This document shows positions 25,383-34,166 of a DNA stretch of 64,000 bases, piece by piece. Numbering within the stretch: the stretch's first letter is position 1; every line of letters starts with the position of its first letter. Below the pieces are notes generated by a model. The model saw only the letters and a list, made by a program, of their open reading frames with translations, did not search any database and had not been told where the DNA came from. Origin of the DNA: JAAYUD01 sp041907665 (GTDB lineage Bacteria; Bacteroidota; Bacteroidia; Bacteroidales; Bacteroidaceae); NCBI GenBank assembly GCA_041907665.1, contig JAYRGW010000005.1:41760-105759 (forward strand), in the 5' to 3' direction. A program made the translations under genes and the position numbers.

Positions 25383-26597
25383 TTATTTCGTAAAATGCAA
25401 TGTATGCCCCATACGTACTTTCTTAGTACGAAGATAACGCTCATTATATTCATTGGGTGTTGTTTCGATAGAAACATTCTCCACAATCTCCAATCCATAC
25501 GCCTCAAGTCCAACACGTTTCACAGGATTATTTGTCATCAGTTTCATTTTATGGACTCCGATTTCACGTAAGATCTGTGCCCCTACTCCATAATCTCTTT
25601 CATCAGGATCAAAACCTAAATGAATATTAGCATCAACTGTATCATAACCTTCTTCTTGAAGTTTATAAGCAGCAATCTTATTCATAAGTCCTATACCGCG
25701 TCCTTCTTGATTCATATAGACAATAACGCCTTTGCCAGCCTTATCGATCATCTCCATTGCCTTATGCAACTGTTCTCCACAGTCACAACGTTTTGATCCA
25801 AATATATCACCTGTGACACAAGAAGAATGGACACGCACTAAAATAGCCTCATCCTCTTCCCACGTTCCTTTGAACAAAGCGACATGTTCCAATCCATTGG
25901 ACTTTTGAAGAAATGGAATCAAGCGGAAATGCCCGTAATCGGTTGGTAAATCGACCTCTACGCCCCGCTTCACGATAGATTCCTCTTTCAAGCGATATGC
26001 AATAAGATCGTGAATAGAGATCAGTTTGAGGTTATATTTATCAGCCATCTGCCGAAGTTCGGGTAGGCGTGCCATAGTGCCATCTTCATTCATTATTTCC
26101 ATCAAGGCCCCAGCGGGATAGAGTCCGGCAAGTTTGCACATATCTATAGTAGCTTCAGTATGTCCAACACGACGTAACACTCCCTTATCTTGAGCATATA
26201 GAGGATTTACGTGACCTGGTCTACCAAATGTAGCAGGAGTAGACTTCGGATCGGCAAGAGCCAAAATAGTAGCCGCACGGTCGGCGGCAGAGACTCCGGT
26301 TGTGCAGCCTTCAAGTTTATCAACAGTAACAGTAAAAGGCGTGCCTAATACCGAAGTATTTTCAACGACTTGATGAGGTAAATCAAGTTCTTTACAACGA
26401 GACAAGGTAAGAGGAGCACAAAGCACACCACGAGCATGCTTAAGCATGAAGTTTACTTTATCGGGAGTAATCTTCTCGGCAGGGATAATGAGATCTCCTT
26501 CATTTTCACGATCTGCATCATCGACAACAATCAGGAATTTACCTTCCTTAAAGTCTTCAATAGCCTCTTCGATAGTATCAAATTGAATATCATTCAT
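25383..26597 (-). CDS. ribBA: Bifunctional 3,4-dihydroxy-2-butanone 4-phosphate synthase / GTP cyclohydrolase II
   Basis: A 404-residue fusion that catalyses both entry steps of riboflavin synthesis. The RibB domain spans about residues 1-200 (DDADRENEGDL near 21, RRVGHTEATIDMCKLAG near 141). The RibA domain spans about 205-400, with zinc cysteines in HSSCVTGDIFGSKRCDCGEQL and the GRGIGL motif. I see no FMN riboswitch-like structure upstream; the gene starts two bases after the permease gene, so it is read from that transcript. Confidence 0.95.
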   Translation of the reverse strand: MNDIQFDTIEEAIEDFKEGKFLIVVDDADRENEGDLIIPAEKITPDKVNFMLKHARGVLCAPLTLSRCKELDLPHQVVENTSVLGTPFTVTVDKLEGCTTGVSAADRAATILALADPKSTPATFGRPGHVNPLYAQDKGVLRRVGHTEATIDMCKLAGLYPAGALMEIMNEDGTMARLPELRQMADKYNLKLISIHDLIAYRLKEESIVKRGVEVDLPTDYGHFRLIPFLQKSNGLEHVALFKGTWEEDEAILVRVHSSCVTGDIFGSKRCDCGEQLHKAMEMIDKAGKGVIVYMNQEGRGIGLMNKIAAYKLQEEGYDTVDANIHLGFDPDERDYGVGAQILREIGVHKMKLMTNNPVKRVGLEAYGLEIVENVSIETTPNEYNERYLRTKKVRMGHTLHFTK

Positions 26598-26599
26598 AA

Positions 26600-28528
26600 T
26601 TACTTCCTTTTATTTTGAATTTGTAATATAATTGTTTTTATCTTCTTATCATTTTCCACCATCCGTTTCAAATCTTTATCCAGTCTTATACGAAATGCCC
26701 AAATACGGAGCAAGAAAAATAGCCCTATCGGAACAATAACACCTGCAGCGATATTAAGCCAGTGGACATGGAAAGGTCGGGTATGTGCCCGAGTAGGTAT
26801 TATTGGATAATTATTTAAAGCATTAATGAGATGAATAGACCGCGAATTGGACAGTTCATCAATAAGTTCTTCCATTTTATTATTGATACGATCGATATCG
26901 TTATCCACGTTATCAGTCATCCACAATTTAAAATAATTGGGTATCATGCGCAAATGATGAGCTTTCAGATATGAAATACATTGCAAGGAAAGTCCATTAA
27001 GTCTGCTAGGCATTGTATCATAATCGACATCCTGAATGATGACTTCTTTCATAAAGACGTGCCTGATACTCCGTATCCCACTCACCTTGCGAAGCCAAGC
27101 AATATAAGTATCAATATTCAATACGACAGAATCATTATTTGATTTATAAGTAAGAAAAGCGCCCAAAGGAGCTAATACAGCCGTACTTAACCAAACTCCA
27201 ATCCATAAAGCCCATTTCCCGTCACGCGCCATTTTGTACCCCGAATTGTCTATAATATAATAAACAATAAACACCAATACCGATATAACGACAGGCATGC
27301 CCAATCCACCTTTGCGAATAATCCCCCCCAGGGGTGCGCCAATAAAGAAGAATAGCAAGCATGACAAAGCAATCGTTATCTTACGCTGCATTTCTATCTT
27401 ATGCCGACGAATTTGATAATCGAGCTGTTCTACTGTAGAGCTTTTGAATTCCCAATCTGTACCTAAATTCTGGGCTGTATTTTCAGCTCGCTGCAATGTT
27501 CGTTGTTTCTCTTCAGTAGTCGATTTATCATACAATTTATCTATATCGTATTTTGCAGGATTATACTTTTCCTTTTTCACCACAATGCCGGCAGTTGCTC
27601 TAGGAAGAGCAGGATGCATAATAGGAGCACTTCGGTAATAATTTTCAGCAGCAGCTTTATAATAGCTTCTTCCTATGCTATCGCCCACCACCGTCATCGA
27701 ATCTATCGAATGACTTAAAGCAGACATATTTTTTGCTCCTGCCTGATTGCTCATCACATTGGCATCAGCCATGTTAAAGCCCGAATTAAATTCAATAATA
27801 GCAGTCTTATGCCCAAATGTTTCGCGACGATATGGAACATTTGTTGCATACATGGTTTGTTGAGTAAGATTCTCAAACAACTCTCCCCTATACAATTGCA
27901 ATAGCAAATGCTGTCTATCGGCTGTCATGTCAAGTCGAGCGGAATCACAATTAATAATACGAGTATTTTCAAATCCCTGCGAATAGTCATAGATTAAAAC
28001 GCCATGAAGCACCCCCGTCACCTTATTCTTTTTCTGAACCCGCAAATTATACCCAGGTATATCATTATAGAAAGCCCCTTCAGGTATATCCAATTCGGGG
28101 GATTTTTGTTTCAGAGAAAGAGCAAAAGTCCCTAATTCTTTTTGAGCATTGGGACTAATCACATTTTGAAAATAAAAAGAAGTGATACTCAACAGGCCAA
28201 CGATAACCATCAAAGGACGCATTACCTTGACAAGCGAAATTCCCGAAGCCTTCATGGCCAATAGTTCAAACCGTTCTCCAAAATTACCGAATGTAATAAG
28301 AGACGCTAGCAATACCGCTAATGGCATAGAGAGAGGCACTAATGTCAATGTCGAATACCAAAAGAATTTAGCAAGTACATCCATGCCCAAACCCTTACCT
28401 ACCAAATCATCAACCCAACGCCATAAAAATTGCATCAAGAAAATAAAGAGGCAAATAAGGAAAGTCCCTACAAAAAGCATGAAGAAGCTTTTTGTAATAA
28501 ATATATTTAATTTTTTAATTCGAAGCAT
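26600..28528 (-). CDS. LptF/LptG-family permease (lipopolysaccharide export)
   Basis: A 642-residue YjgP/YjgQ-family inner-membrane protein. Three N-terminal membrane segments lie near residues 12-35, 57-80 and 100-122, then a long periplasmic domain to about residue 375, and three more segments near 385-465. An extra C-terminal region of about 160 residues, ending in another membrane segment (VHWLNIAAGVIVPIGLFFLL), makes it longer than E. coli LptF or LptG. In this family the proteins carry LPS from the inner membrane to the LptA bridge. It begins the operon with ribBA and aspC, with a TACCTTTG box 30 bases upstream. Confidence 0.88.
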   Translation of the reverse strand: MLRIKKLNIFITKSFFMLFVGTFLICLFIFLMQFLWRWVDDLVGKGLGMDVLAKFFWYSTLTLVPLSMPLAVLLASLITFGNFGERFELLAMKASGISLVKVMRPLMVIVGLLSITSFYFQNVISPNAQKELGTFALSLKQKSPELDIPEGAFYNDIPGYNLRVQKKNKVTGVLHGVLIYDYSQGFENTRIINCDSARLDMTADRQHLLLQLYRGELFENLTQQTMYATNVPYRRETFGHKTAIIEFNSGFNMADANVMSNQAGAKNMSALSHSIDSMTVVGDSIGRSYYKAAAENYYRSAPIMHPALPRATAGIVVKKEKYNPAKYDIDKLYDKSTTEEKQRTLQRAENTAQNLGTDWEFKSSTVEQLDYQIRRHKIEMQRKITIALSCLLFFFIGAPLGGIIRKGGLGMPVVISVLVFIVYYIIDNSGYKMARDGKWALWIGVWLSTAVLAPLGAFLTYKSNNDSVVLNIDTYIAWLRKVSGIRSIRHVFMKEVIIQDVDYDTMPSRLNGLSLQCISYLKAHHLRMIPNYFKLWMTDNVDNDIDRINNKMEELIDELSNSRSIHLINALNNYPIIPTRAHTRPFHVHWLNIAAGVIVPIGLFFLLRIWAFRIRLDKDLKRMVENDKKIKTIILQIQNKRK

Positions 28529-28557
28529 TCCTATTTAACCATCACATTTTTATGATG

Positions 28558-28565
28558 CAAAGGTA
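28558..28565 (-). promoter_or_regulatory. -7 box upstream of the LptF/G-ribBA-aspC operon
   Basis: The minus strand reads TACCTTTG, a perfect TAnnTTTG match, 30 bases before the permease ATG. Confidence 0.5.
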
Positions 28566-28607
28566 AGACAAAAAACAGAGAGCAAAAAATATTCGAATGA
28601 AAGTTCA

Positions 28608-28994
28608 TTAAAAACCTAAAACTCTTCGCATTTTAGTTATTTGCGAAGTCCATAGTTCTTTCAAATCATCCTCTTCTCCTTCACTGGAAAAGTCATTTAT
28701 TTCTAACACAAATGCTTTTGTCAATTCATCTTGGCACATTTTAATTTCAAAATAGGCACGTGGACTATCATCATCTTGCCAATGGAAACGAATAAAAGAA
28801 AAGGCTCTAATAGCAACGACCTCTGCCGACCGCACTTCGTCTGCAGACCAACAAAAAGTAAAGACTTTATCTTTAACAGATATTTTATCGGCAAACCAAT
28901 TCTCCATGCCTGCAGGAGTGCTAATAGTATTCCACAGCACGTGTTTAGCAGTTTCCTTAAGCAAAAACTCCAAATGTATTTTAACTTTATCCAT
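28608..28994 (-). CDS. START/SRPBCC-like domain protein, function unknown
   Basis: A 128-residue soluble protein that fits the small START-like (SRPBCC, AHSA1-type) fold: an N-terminal strand, a helix with LLKETAKHVLWNTISTPAG, then alternating strands and a long C-terminal helix (LKELWTSQITKMRRVLGF). Such proteins bind hydrophobic ligands or act as co-chaperones; no ligand can be read here. It stands alone, upstream of the permease operon on the same strand, with about 40 bases between its stop and the operon -7 box. Confidence 0.75.
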   Translation of the reverse strand: MDKVKIHLEFLLKETAKHVLWNTISTPAGMENWFADKISVKDKVFTFCWSADEVRSAEVVAIRAFSFIRFHWQDDDSPRAYFEIKMCQDELTKAFVLEINDFSSEGEEDDLKELWTSQITKMRRVLGF

Positions 28995-29113
28995 AGTATC
29001 CCCTTATTTCGTGCGCCAAGATATATACTTTTTTCTACATATGGAAACAAAAACCATATATTTTAATGATATCATTATTCACAGCATTTTTTTTCAGAAA
29101 AACAGCAAATTGT

Positions 29114-29144
29114 TTTGGCAATTTCAGAAAAAGGGCTATCTTTG
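29114..29144 (+). promoter_or_regulatory. Promoter of tRNA-Met
   Basis: TTTG (29114-29117), a 19-base spacer and TATCTTTG (29137-29144) together are a near-perfect Bacteroides promoter. The tRNA begins 19 bases after the -7 box. Confidence 0.7.
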
Positions 29145-29162
29145 CACCCGCAAAACAACGAT

Positions 29163-29239
29163 GGCGGGATAGCTCAGCTGGTTAGAGCGCATGATTCATA
29201 ATCATGAGGTCCTGAGTTCAAGTCTCAGCCCCGCTACCA
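29163..29239 (+). tRNA. tRNA-Met (CAT), elongator type
   Basis: A 77-base cloverleaf with encoded CCA. The anticodon stem CATGA/TCATG frames the loop TTCATAA, so the anticodon is CAT; the lack of three G-C pairs in that stem argues against initiator tRNA. The T arm is CTGAG-TTCAAGT-CTCAG. The acceptor stem has a G1-U72 wobble and an A7-C66 mismatch. A terminator follows at once. Confidence 0.92.
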
Positions 29240-29240
29240 A

Positions 29241-29280
29241 TATAAAAGCGATTGGATTTTTTTCAATCGCTTTTATATTT
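29241..29280 (+). terminator. Terminator of tRNA-Met
   Basis: A 14-bp perfect stem (TATAAAAGCGATTG, 29241-29254, with 29264-29277) with a T-rich loop and a following TTT. Confidence 0.85.
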
Positions 29281-29346
29281 TCCAATATTCAAACTTTATT
29301 TCGTTGGTTAATCCAATTTAAAATTATACTTTTGATCTCAGAAATA

Positions 29347-30318
29347 ATGAGAACAATGAAGAATCTACCATTCCTATTCGTAAGCATATTATTTATCTTC
29401 GCCGGTTGCCATTATCCAGCGCCGAACACTAATATAAAAGGGATGAAAACCTTTACAAAAGACTCTTTAGCATATCTTCATAAGTACCATTATACATTTA
29501 ATACGAATTTCGAAGTTTCGGTCGATTCTCTCCGTCTAGTCTGCTTACCTATCCAAGGCGATTCTGTAACTATTCGGAAAGGCGATAGAGTAGTTGTAGC
29601 CGACTTTGCCATCCACCCCAATGACACTAAAGACACATTATGGGTAAAACTTGCTCATTCCGAGGAAACACAAGGATGGATACAATCCAAAGATATTGTT
29701 CGATACTTTATCCCAACGGACAGCATCTCACAATTCATCCATTTTTTCAGTGATACACATACGGTATACTTTATAACTATTCTAATGCTTTTCACAGTCG
29801 CATACTTTTTACGACTTGTTTTACGCAAACGAATCAGCTTGGTCTTTTTTCAAGACATCGACAGCCTATACCCCATATTTCTCTGTTTTCTTATGGCTTT
29901 TGCTGCGACATTATACGAAACGATGCAAAAATTCACGCCAGACACATGGCAGCATTATTACTTTAATCCCACACTTTCTCCATTTCATGTGCCTCTCATC
30001 CTATCTATCTTTTTACTCTCTCTCTGGTTGTTTATTATCATTTCAGTAGCCGTACTCGACGATATTTTGCGCCAATTGCGCCTATCATCCTCTATCTTTT
30101 ATTTATTAGGGCTCCTTGCCTCGTGCGTCTTTTGTTATTTTTTCTTTATCATAGCCACATCTATCTATATTGGCTATTTATTTCTACTTATATTCTTCTT
30201 TATTTTTTGCAAGAGAATATTTTCCGGAGCAAGGGTTTACCATTATCGTTGTGGCAAATGTGGACAAAAGATAAAAGAAAAAGGCGTATGCCCTCATTGT
30301 GGAGCTATTAATGAGTGA
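29347..30318 (+). CDS. Lipoprotein-like membrane protein with SH3-like domain and C-terminal zinc ribbon
   Basis: About 323 residues from ATG 29347; ATG 29356 (MKNLPFLFVS) is an equally good start. The frame also extends upstream to 29191, but that lies inside tRNA-Met. The N-terminus is a lipoprotein signal with the lipobox FAGC. An extracytoplasmic SH3-like region follows (RKGDRVVVADF, then ETQGWIQSKDIVRYF). Four or five membrane segments span about residues 135-285. The last 25 residues form a zinc ribbon, CGKCGQKIKEKGVCPHCG. I do not recognise a named family. A lipid-anchored N-terminus with a cytoplasmic zinc ribbon is an uncommon combination. Confidence 0.75.
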   Translation: MRTMKNLPFLFVSILFIFAGCHYPAPNTNIKGMKTFTKDSLAYLHKYHYTFNTNFEVSVDSLRLVCLPIQGDSVTIRKGDRVVVADFAIHPNDTKDTLWVKLAHSEETQGWIQSKDIVRYFIPTDSISQFIHFFSDTHTVYFITILMLFTVAYFLRLVLRKRISLVFFQDIDSLYPIFLCFLMAFAATLYETMQKFTPDTWQHYYFNPTLSPFHVPLILSIFLLSLWLFIIISVAVLDDILRQLRLSSSIFYLLGLLASCVFCYFFFIIATSIYIGYLFLLIFFFIFCKRIFSGARVYHYRCGKCGQKIKEKGVCPHCGAINE

Positions 30319-30578
30319 ATCGAAAATAAGCTTGCCAATAAAAATTGAGAACTAAGCATCAGTATTATTAATGATGTACACCACAAAAAACTTCAGAACC
30401 CACGGTATCAACAAAATTGTTATATGTTAGTTTTTTCGGTGACGTCCTTAAGTTTTTCAGAAAACGTATGGACGTCAACAATTTTAGGTACATATGTGGT
30501 TTTTAGAAAGACTGAAATAAATAAAAACATATAACAAATCAAGTTATCTTTATATTCCTGATAAAATAATATTTCAAA

Positions 30579-30775
30579 CCTTTGTCACTTCAGTATGACA
30601 CCATACTGCGCTGAACCACAGCAAGATTACAATACACCGTATACAACGCCAGCGAAAAGAGGCCTCAAAATCGAATCTGTAGCATATCGTAGAAACGTTA
30701 TTTCCGGTAGGGGTCTATTTAGACTCGTTCTAAATGTGCCCATATGGATAGCTAAAAGATCGATTTGTACATATA
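30579..30775 (-). repeat. Dispersed repeat, copy 2
   Basis: Read on the minus strand, this matches copy 3 (62925-63115) in long exact blocks, among them 28 bases centred on CGCTGGCGTTGTATACGG and 25 bases ending GAAGTGACAAAGG. Weaker similarity to copies 1 and 3 extends towards 30990. Confidence 0.85.
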
Positions 30776-31133
30776 CGACGTGTTCCTGTTATTTTGAGAA
30801 GTACTTCATTTTATACAACAGTTTTTACATCTACGTCTATCGTCATATATCTCTTCTCAAGTCACTTTCATACTCCCCAGAAGTTCATTCTTATCACGTT
30901 CGACGCTCATACATATCGCATAGTCTCCTATCTTATGTATACTGCATGGTGCATACCCCATTGACATTATATAACGCTGGTTGGTAGATGTTTATCTCGA
31001 AGTCGTTTTTCAGAACGTATTTCGAGATGAACATTGAGAGCAAAACCGATACTATTTTAACCATATCAAGGTGGTACTTCTTGATTGACAGAATGGAAGC
31101 TTCATATTCGAAAAATGATAACGACGAACTCAA

Positions 31134-31197
31134 AAATTCATAAGGGAGAAAATAAAAGTTTGTAACTAGAAACTTTTATTTTCTCCCTTATGAATTT
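31134..31197. repeat. Long perfect hairpin H2 (28-bp arms)
   Basis: The arms 31134-31161 and 31170-31197 are perfect reverse complements over 28 bases (they start AAATTCATAAGGGAGAAAAT) with an eight-base loop, gtaactag. The related hairpin at 63430-63491 has changed bases in both arms so that pairing is kept. It is too long, and lacks the G+C core, for a usual terminator. Confidence 0.88.
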
Positions 31198-31443
31198 CTC
31201 TCTGTCTATCAACGTGTTGTGTATGCAGTCTTGATACTTCATCCTGATCTGGTTTACACCCGAACGGTGAAATGAGAACGAAAGAATGCCCTACAAGGCC
31301 TTAGTTCTTAGGTTCGGATAAGAAAGTATCAGAATACTGACGAATGTTCACCTTCAAATACGTTCTGAAAAGCAGATTACATGCAACGCGTTGTCTAAAA
31401 GCAGGTTTAATTCTCCTAATTTTATTAGAAACTTGGAGAGATT

Positions 31444-32550
31444 TTATTTCAGCAGTTCATCCAAATACTGATAGAAGGCGGGATTCTCACCCACGACAGT
31501 CTTGACAATATGCCCTTCGGGATCAACTATTATCTTCGTGGGGAAACCTGATATGGCGTATTTCTTCAGTACCTCAGCGTTGCTAGGGCAATACACATGC
31601 TTCCAAGGAAGTTCATGCTTCTGGACGGCAGCCTTCCACTTATCTTGCGTATCGTTGCAATCTATACCCAGTATCTCGAACTTACCCGCATGCTTCTGAT
31701 AGTACTTCTTCATCTCAGGGAAGCCCTTAATGCACCATCCGCACCAGCTACCCCAGAAATCTAGCACCAGGTACTTGCCACGCAGGCTGCTAAGAGTCAG
31801 ATTCTTGCCATCTAGGTCCTGCAAAGTGAAGTCGGGAGCAATTTTGCCGGTCTCTACATTCTTAGCATTCTCACTAAGTACCTTTGCGCGCTCAATGCCT
31901 GCCTTGACAAAGTCTATGAAATTACTCCATATACCACTATCTTCCACACTGCGCAAAGCCTTCAATGCCTCCTCTTCATTCTGCAAGCCCGGAAGAACGG
32001 TGACGCCTGCGCCACTGTTGGGATGACTTTTGATAAAGGCCGTCTTGACATCGTCCAAATTCTTGTTGACGGCATTATACAGCGGATCAATCACCTTATC
32101 TAGCGAATCAGCATTGGCTCCAGCCTCAATCTTGTGGTGGTAGTCGGCAGTCAACTGGTCCAGCTTAGCCTTTAAATCGTGGGTCTGTGCCTCCAGAGTT
32201 GCTAAATCGGTATAGAAGGCCGTTCCGCTCCAGGTTGCCTGGTCGATGGTTCCCTTCAGCACACCCTTTTCGCCAGGGACCATATATAAGCTGAGAGATT
32301 TCTTACCTTTGGGACTATCCATGTTGCAGATCGCCAAACGGGCCTTGTTTCCCTCCAGTGTATAGGTGAATTTACCTTTATTGACTTTCAGCGTATCTCT
32401 CTTTTCGATACCCTGGAACTTCGGGTTTACAAGTTCTACCACCACCCGATCGGTCTTCAGATCGCTCAATTTTACTTCAATCGAACTCTGGGCCATGGCA
32501 CTACTGGCCATCAATAACCAACCAGCCGCAAGGACTAATATTTTCTTCAT
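31444..32550 (-). CDS. Exported TlpA-like thiol-disulfide protein with DUF4369-type N-terminus
   Basis: A 368-residue periplasmic protein. I take ATG 32550 (MKKILVLAAGWLLMASSAMAQ), which gives a clean signal peptide; the frame opens five codons earlier. The N-terminal ~130 residues are beta-rich, like DUF4369, and the C-terminal ~140 form a thioredoxin fold with the redox motif FWGSWCGWC. TlpA/DUF4369 proteins are often found with SusC/SusD pairs in Bacteroidetes; the partner substrate is unknown. It lies 116 bases downstream of susD on the same strand. Confidence 0.88.
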   Translation of the reverse strand: MKKILVLAAGWLLMASSAMAQSSIEVKLSDLKTDRVVVELVNPKFQGIEKRDTLKVNKGKFTYTLEGNKARLAICNMDSPKGKKSLSLYMVPGEKGVLKGTIDQATWSGTAFYTDLATLEAQTHDLKAKLDQLTADYHHKIEAGANADSLDKVIDPLYNAVNKNLDDVKTAFIKSHPNSGAGVTVLPGLQNEEEALKALRSVEDSGIWSNFIDFVKAGIERAKVLSENAKNVETGKIAPDFTLQDLDGKNLTLSSLRGKYLVLDFWGSWCGWCIKGFPEMKKYYQKHAGKFEILGIDCNDTQDKWKAAVQKHELPWKHVYCPSNAEVLKKYAISGFPTKIIVDPEGHIVKTVVGENPAFYQYLDELLK

Positions 32551-32666
32551 TTTTATAAATGACATTTATATTTAACATTCTAACATTACTAAAAAAATCA
32601 AACTACCAACAAAAATATTATATTATAATTTCGTTATATCCTCTTTGTGTATAAAAGGTGGCGTTT

Positions 32667-34157
32667 TTAGTTGATATAGGGATTAGCCTCGACAACGGAG
32701 AGAGGATATGGAAATACCCAGAGATCAGATTCGGGACGCAAGGTACGAATACCAAAACCTATGCTACTGTAGTCGTGGGTTAAGGTTGTCTGCCATGCCT
32801 GCTCGACATTCCAACGCTTGCGCTGAATAAAGTTCCAGCATGTCCATAGATTTTCGCTGAACGAAGTCTGCTTTACTTTTTCTATAGCGTCTGTTACGCT
32901 ACTTACAGTTCCCTTGAGTGGCTGGTAGGTATCGGCGGGCAGACGGTTTTGACGCAATTTGTCTAGATAACCCATGGCATCGTCCACCTTGTTATCGCGT
33001 ACGCTGCATTCGGCCAATAGAATGTACATCTGGGGCACTGTGAGACCGGCAATGTTACGGTACTCCATATTCACGCCAGGCATATTATAGGGAGAATCCC
33101 ATCCGCGAATACCAATCATGTTCAGACTCTGATCATAACCAGGTATCATAGCTTCGAAGCCCAGATACTGTACCTTGGTGCGAGGAGTAAGGGTGAAGCG
33201 TCCATAACCGGGTTCCACGTACTTTTCTATTGTAGGCTCACCCCACATGCCAATGAGGTAGTCGGGGATAGCAAACAGCGTTTCTACGTCCTTTAAACAG
33301 TTAGGAGTACAGACATCGTATGACCAGTCGCCGGGATAATGAATGAAGGCGCCCCATCCGTTCTCTTTGTGGGTGTTGCTGTAGTAGTCTAGCAGGCTAC
33401 TGTTTTCCTCAAGCGAGGCCTTCGCTGCATCCGCTGCTTCTGCATACTGCTGCATAGCCATTAGAATGTGAGCCTTGAGGGCATAGGCTGCTCCTAGAGT
33501 AAAGCGTGTCTTGGACGTTTGCTTTTTAGGCATTGCGCCAGAGTTAATAGCTGCATTCACGTCGGCCAACATCTGGTCGTAACTTTCCTTTAAGGTGCTG
33601 GGCTTCTGGGGAGTCTGGATGTCCTTGGTCTCGGTCATGTAGATTATACCCTGTTCCTGTGATGCAGTAGCTGGAGCGTAAGCCTTGGCAAATTTTACAG
33701 CAACCATGAAGTGTGCAAAGGCGCGCAGGGCTTTAGCCTCGGCAACTAAAGCCGCCTTCTTACTATCATCGCCTTCAGCCACACCTACTTGATTGAGAAC
33801 TGGGTTGCAAATGCGGCCAACCCAACTATAGCAACTGCTATAGTAGCTGTCGCTGGAAGTAAGACTCTTTAAGCGTTCCAAGGACTTAGAGTCATCGTAG
33901 TAACCGAAGAGCAGCGTGTTGCGCTCCTTGTTCTCCATGGTCATATCCGCAGGAATGTTGTTTGTACCAGAGACTATATCGCCACCGATGCTCTGCAGGT
34001 CTCTGATGTTGAGTGTTATTTCGTTGTTGAATAGCAACTCTAACTGATCCGTAGTAGAAAGCGTATTTACTCCCTTAGGCTGGATGTCGGTAAAGTTCGA
34101 GCAAGAGGTCACGCCAAGTAGACCTGCCAGCATCATACCATATAATGATTTTTTCAT
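32667..34157 (-). CDS. SusD/RagB-family outer-membrane lipoprotein
   Basis: A 496-residue surface lipoprotein that forms the lid of a SusC transporter. The signal peptide ends in a lipobox (LLGVTSCSN), and tetratricopeptide-like helices follow, for example KAALVAEAKALRAFAHFMVAVKFAKAYAP cut around residue 140. The length is typical. The stop lies 116 bases from the TlpA-like gene and the start nine bases after susC. I see no residues that fix the ligand. Confidence 0.92.
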   Translation of the reverse strand: MKKSLYGMMLAGLLGVTSCSNFTDIQPKGVNTLSTTDQLELLFNNEITLNIRDLQSIGGDIVSGTNNIPADMTMENKERNTLLFGYYDDSKSLERLKSLTSSDSYYSSCYSWVGRICNPVLNQVGVAEGDDSKKAALVAEAKALRAFAHFMVAVKFAKAYAPATASQEQGIIYMTETKDIQTPQKPSTLKESYDQMLADVNAAINSGAMPKKQTSKTRFTLGAAYALKAHILMAMQQYAEAADAAKASLEENSSLLDYYSNTHKENGWGAFIHYPGDWSYDVCTPNCLKDVETLFAIPDYLIGMWGEPTIEKYVEPGYGRFTLTPRTKVQYLGFEAMIPGYDQSLNMIGIRGWDSPYNMPGVNMEYRNIAGLTVPQMYILLAECSVRDNKVDDAMGYLDKLRQNRLPADTYQPLKGTVSSVTDAIEKVKQTSFSENLWTCWNFIQRKRWNVEQAWQTTLTHDYSSIGFGIRTLRPESDLWVFPYPLSVVEANPYIN

Positions 34158-34166
34158 TGTCGCAAA

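Larger units (their letters stand above)
30319..31443. other. Gene-free region with dispersed repeat copy 2 and a long hairpin
   Basis: This 1.1-kb stretch holds no credible gene. From left to right it holds a diverged hairpin-type repeat (30423-30456, identical over 34 bases to the reverse complement of 63951-63984), dispersed repeat copy 2 in reverse orientation (30579-30990), a shared 18-base motif (31048-31065), and a 28-bp perfect hairpin (31134-31197). The remainder up to the TlpA gene shows nothing I recognise. A 130-codon frame at 30595-30987 is a by-product of the repeat. Confidence 0.7.

Noticed and set aside
26598..28607. FMN riboswitch controlling ribBA
   Set aside because: ribBA starts two bases after the permease gene, and no RFN-like conserved blocks are visible in front of either gene.
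29191..29346. N-terminal extension of the zinc-ribbon lipoprotein
   Set aside because: The frame begins inside tRNA-Met and crosses its terminator. A lipoprotein signal begins only at 29347 or 29356.
30595..30987. 130-codon open frame
   Set aside because: It coincides with dispersed repeat copy 2. The matching frame in copy 1 has a stop, and differences from copy 3 mostly change amino acids, so there is no sign of selection on a protein.
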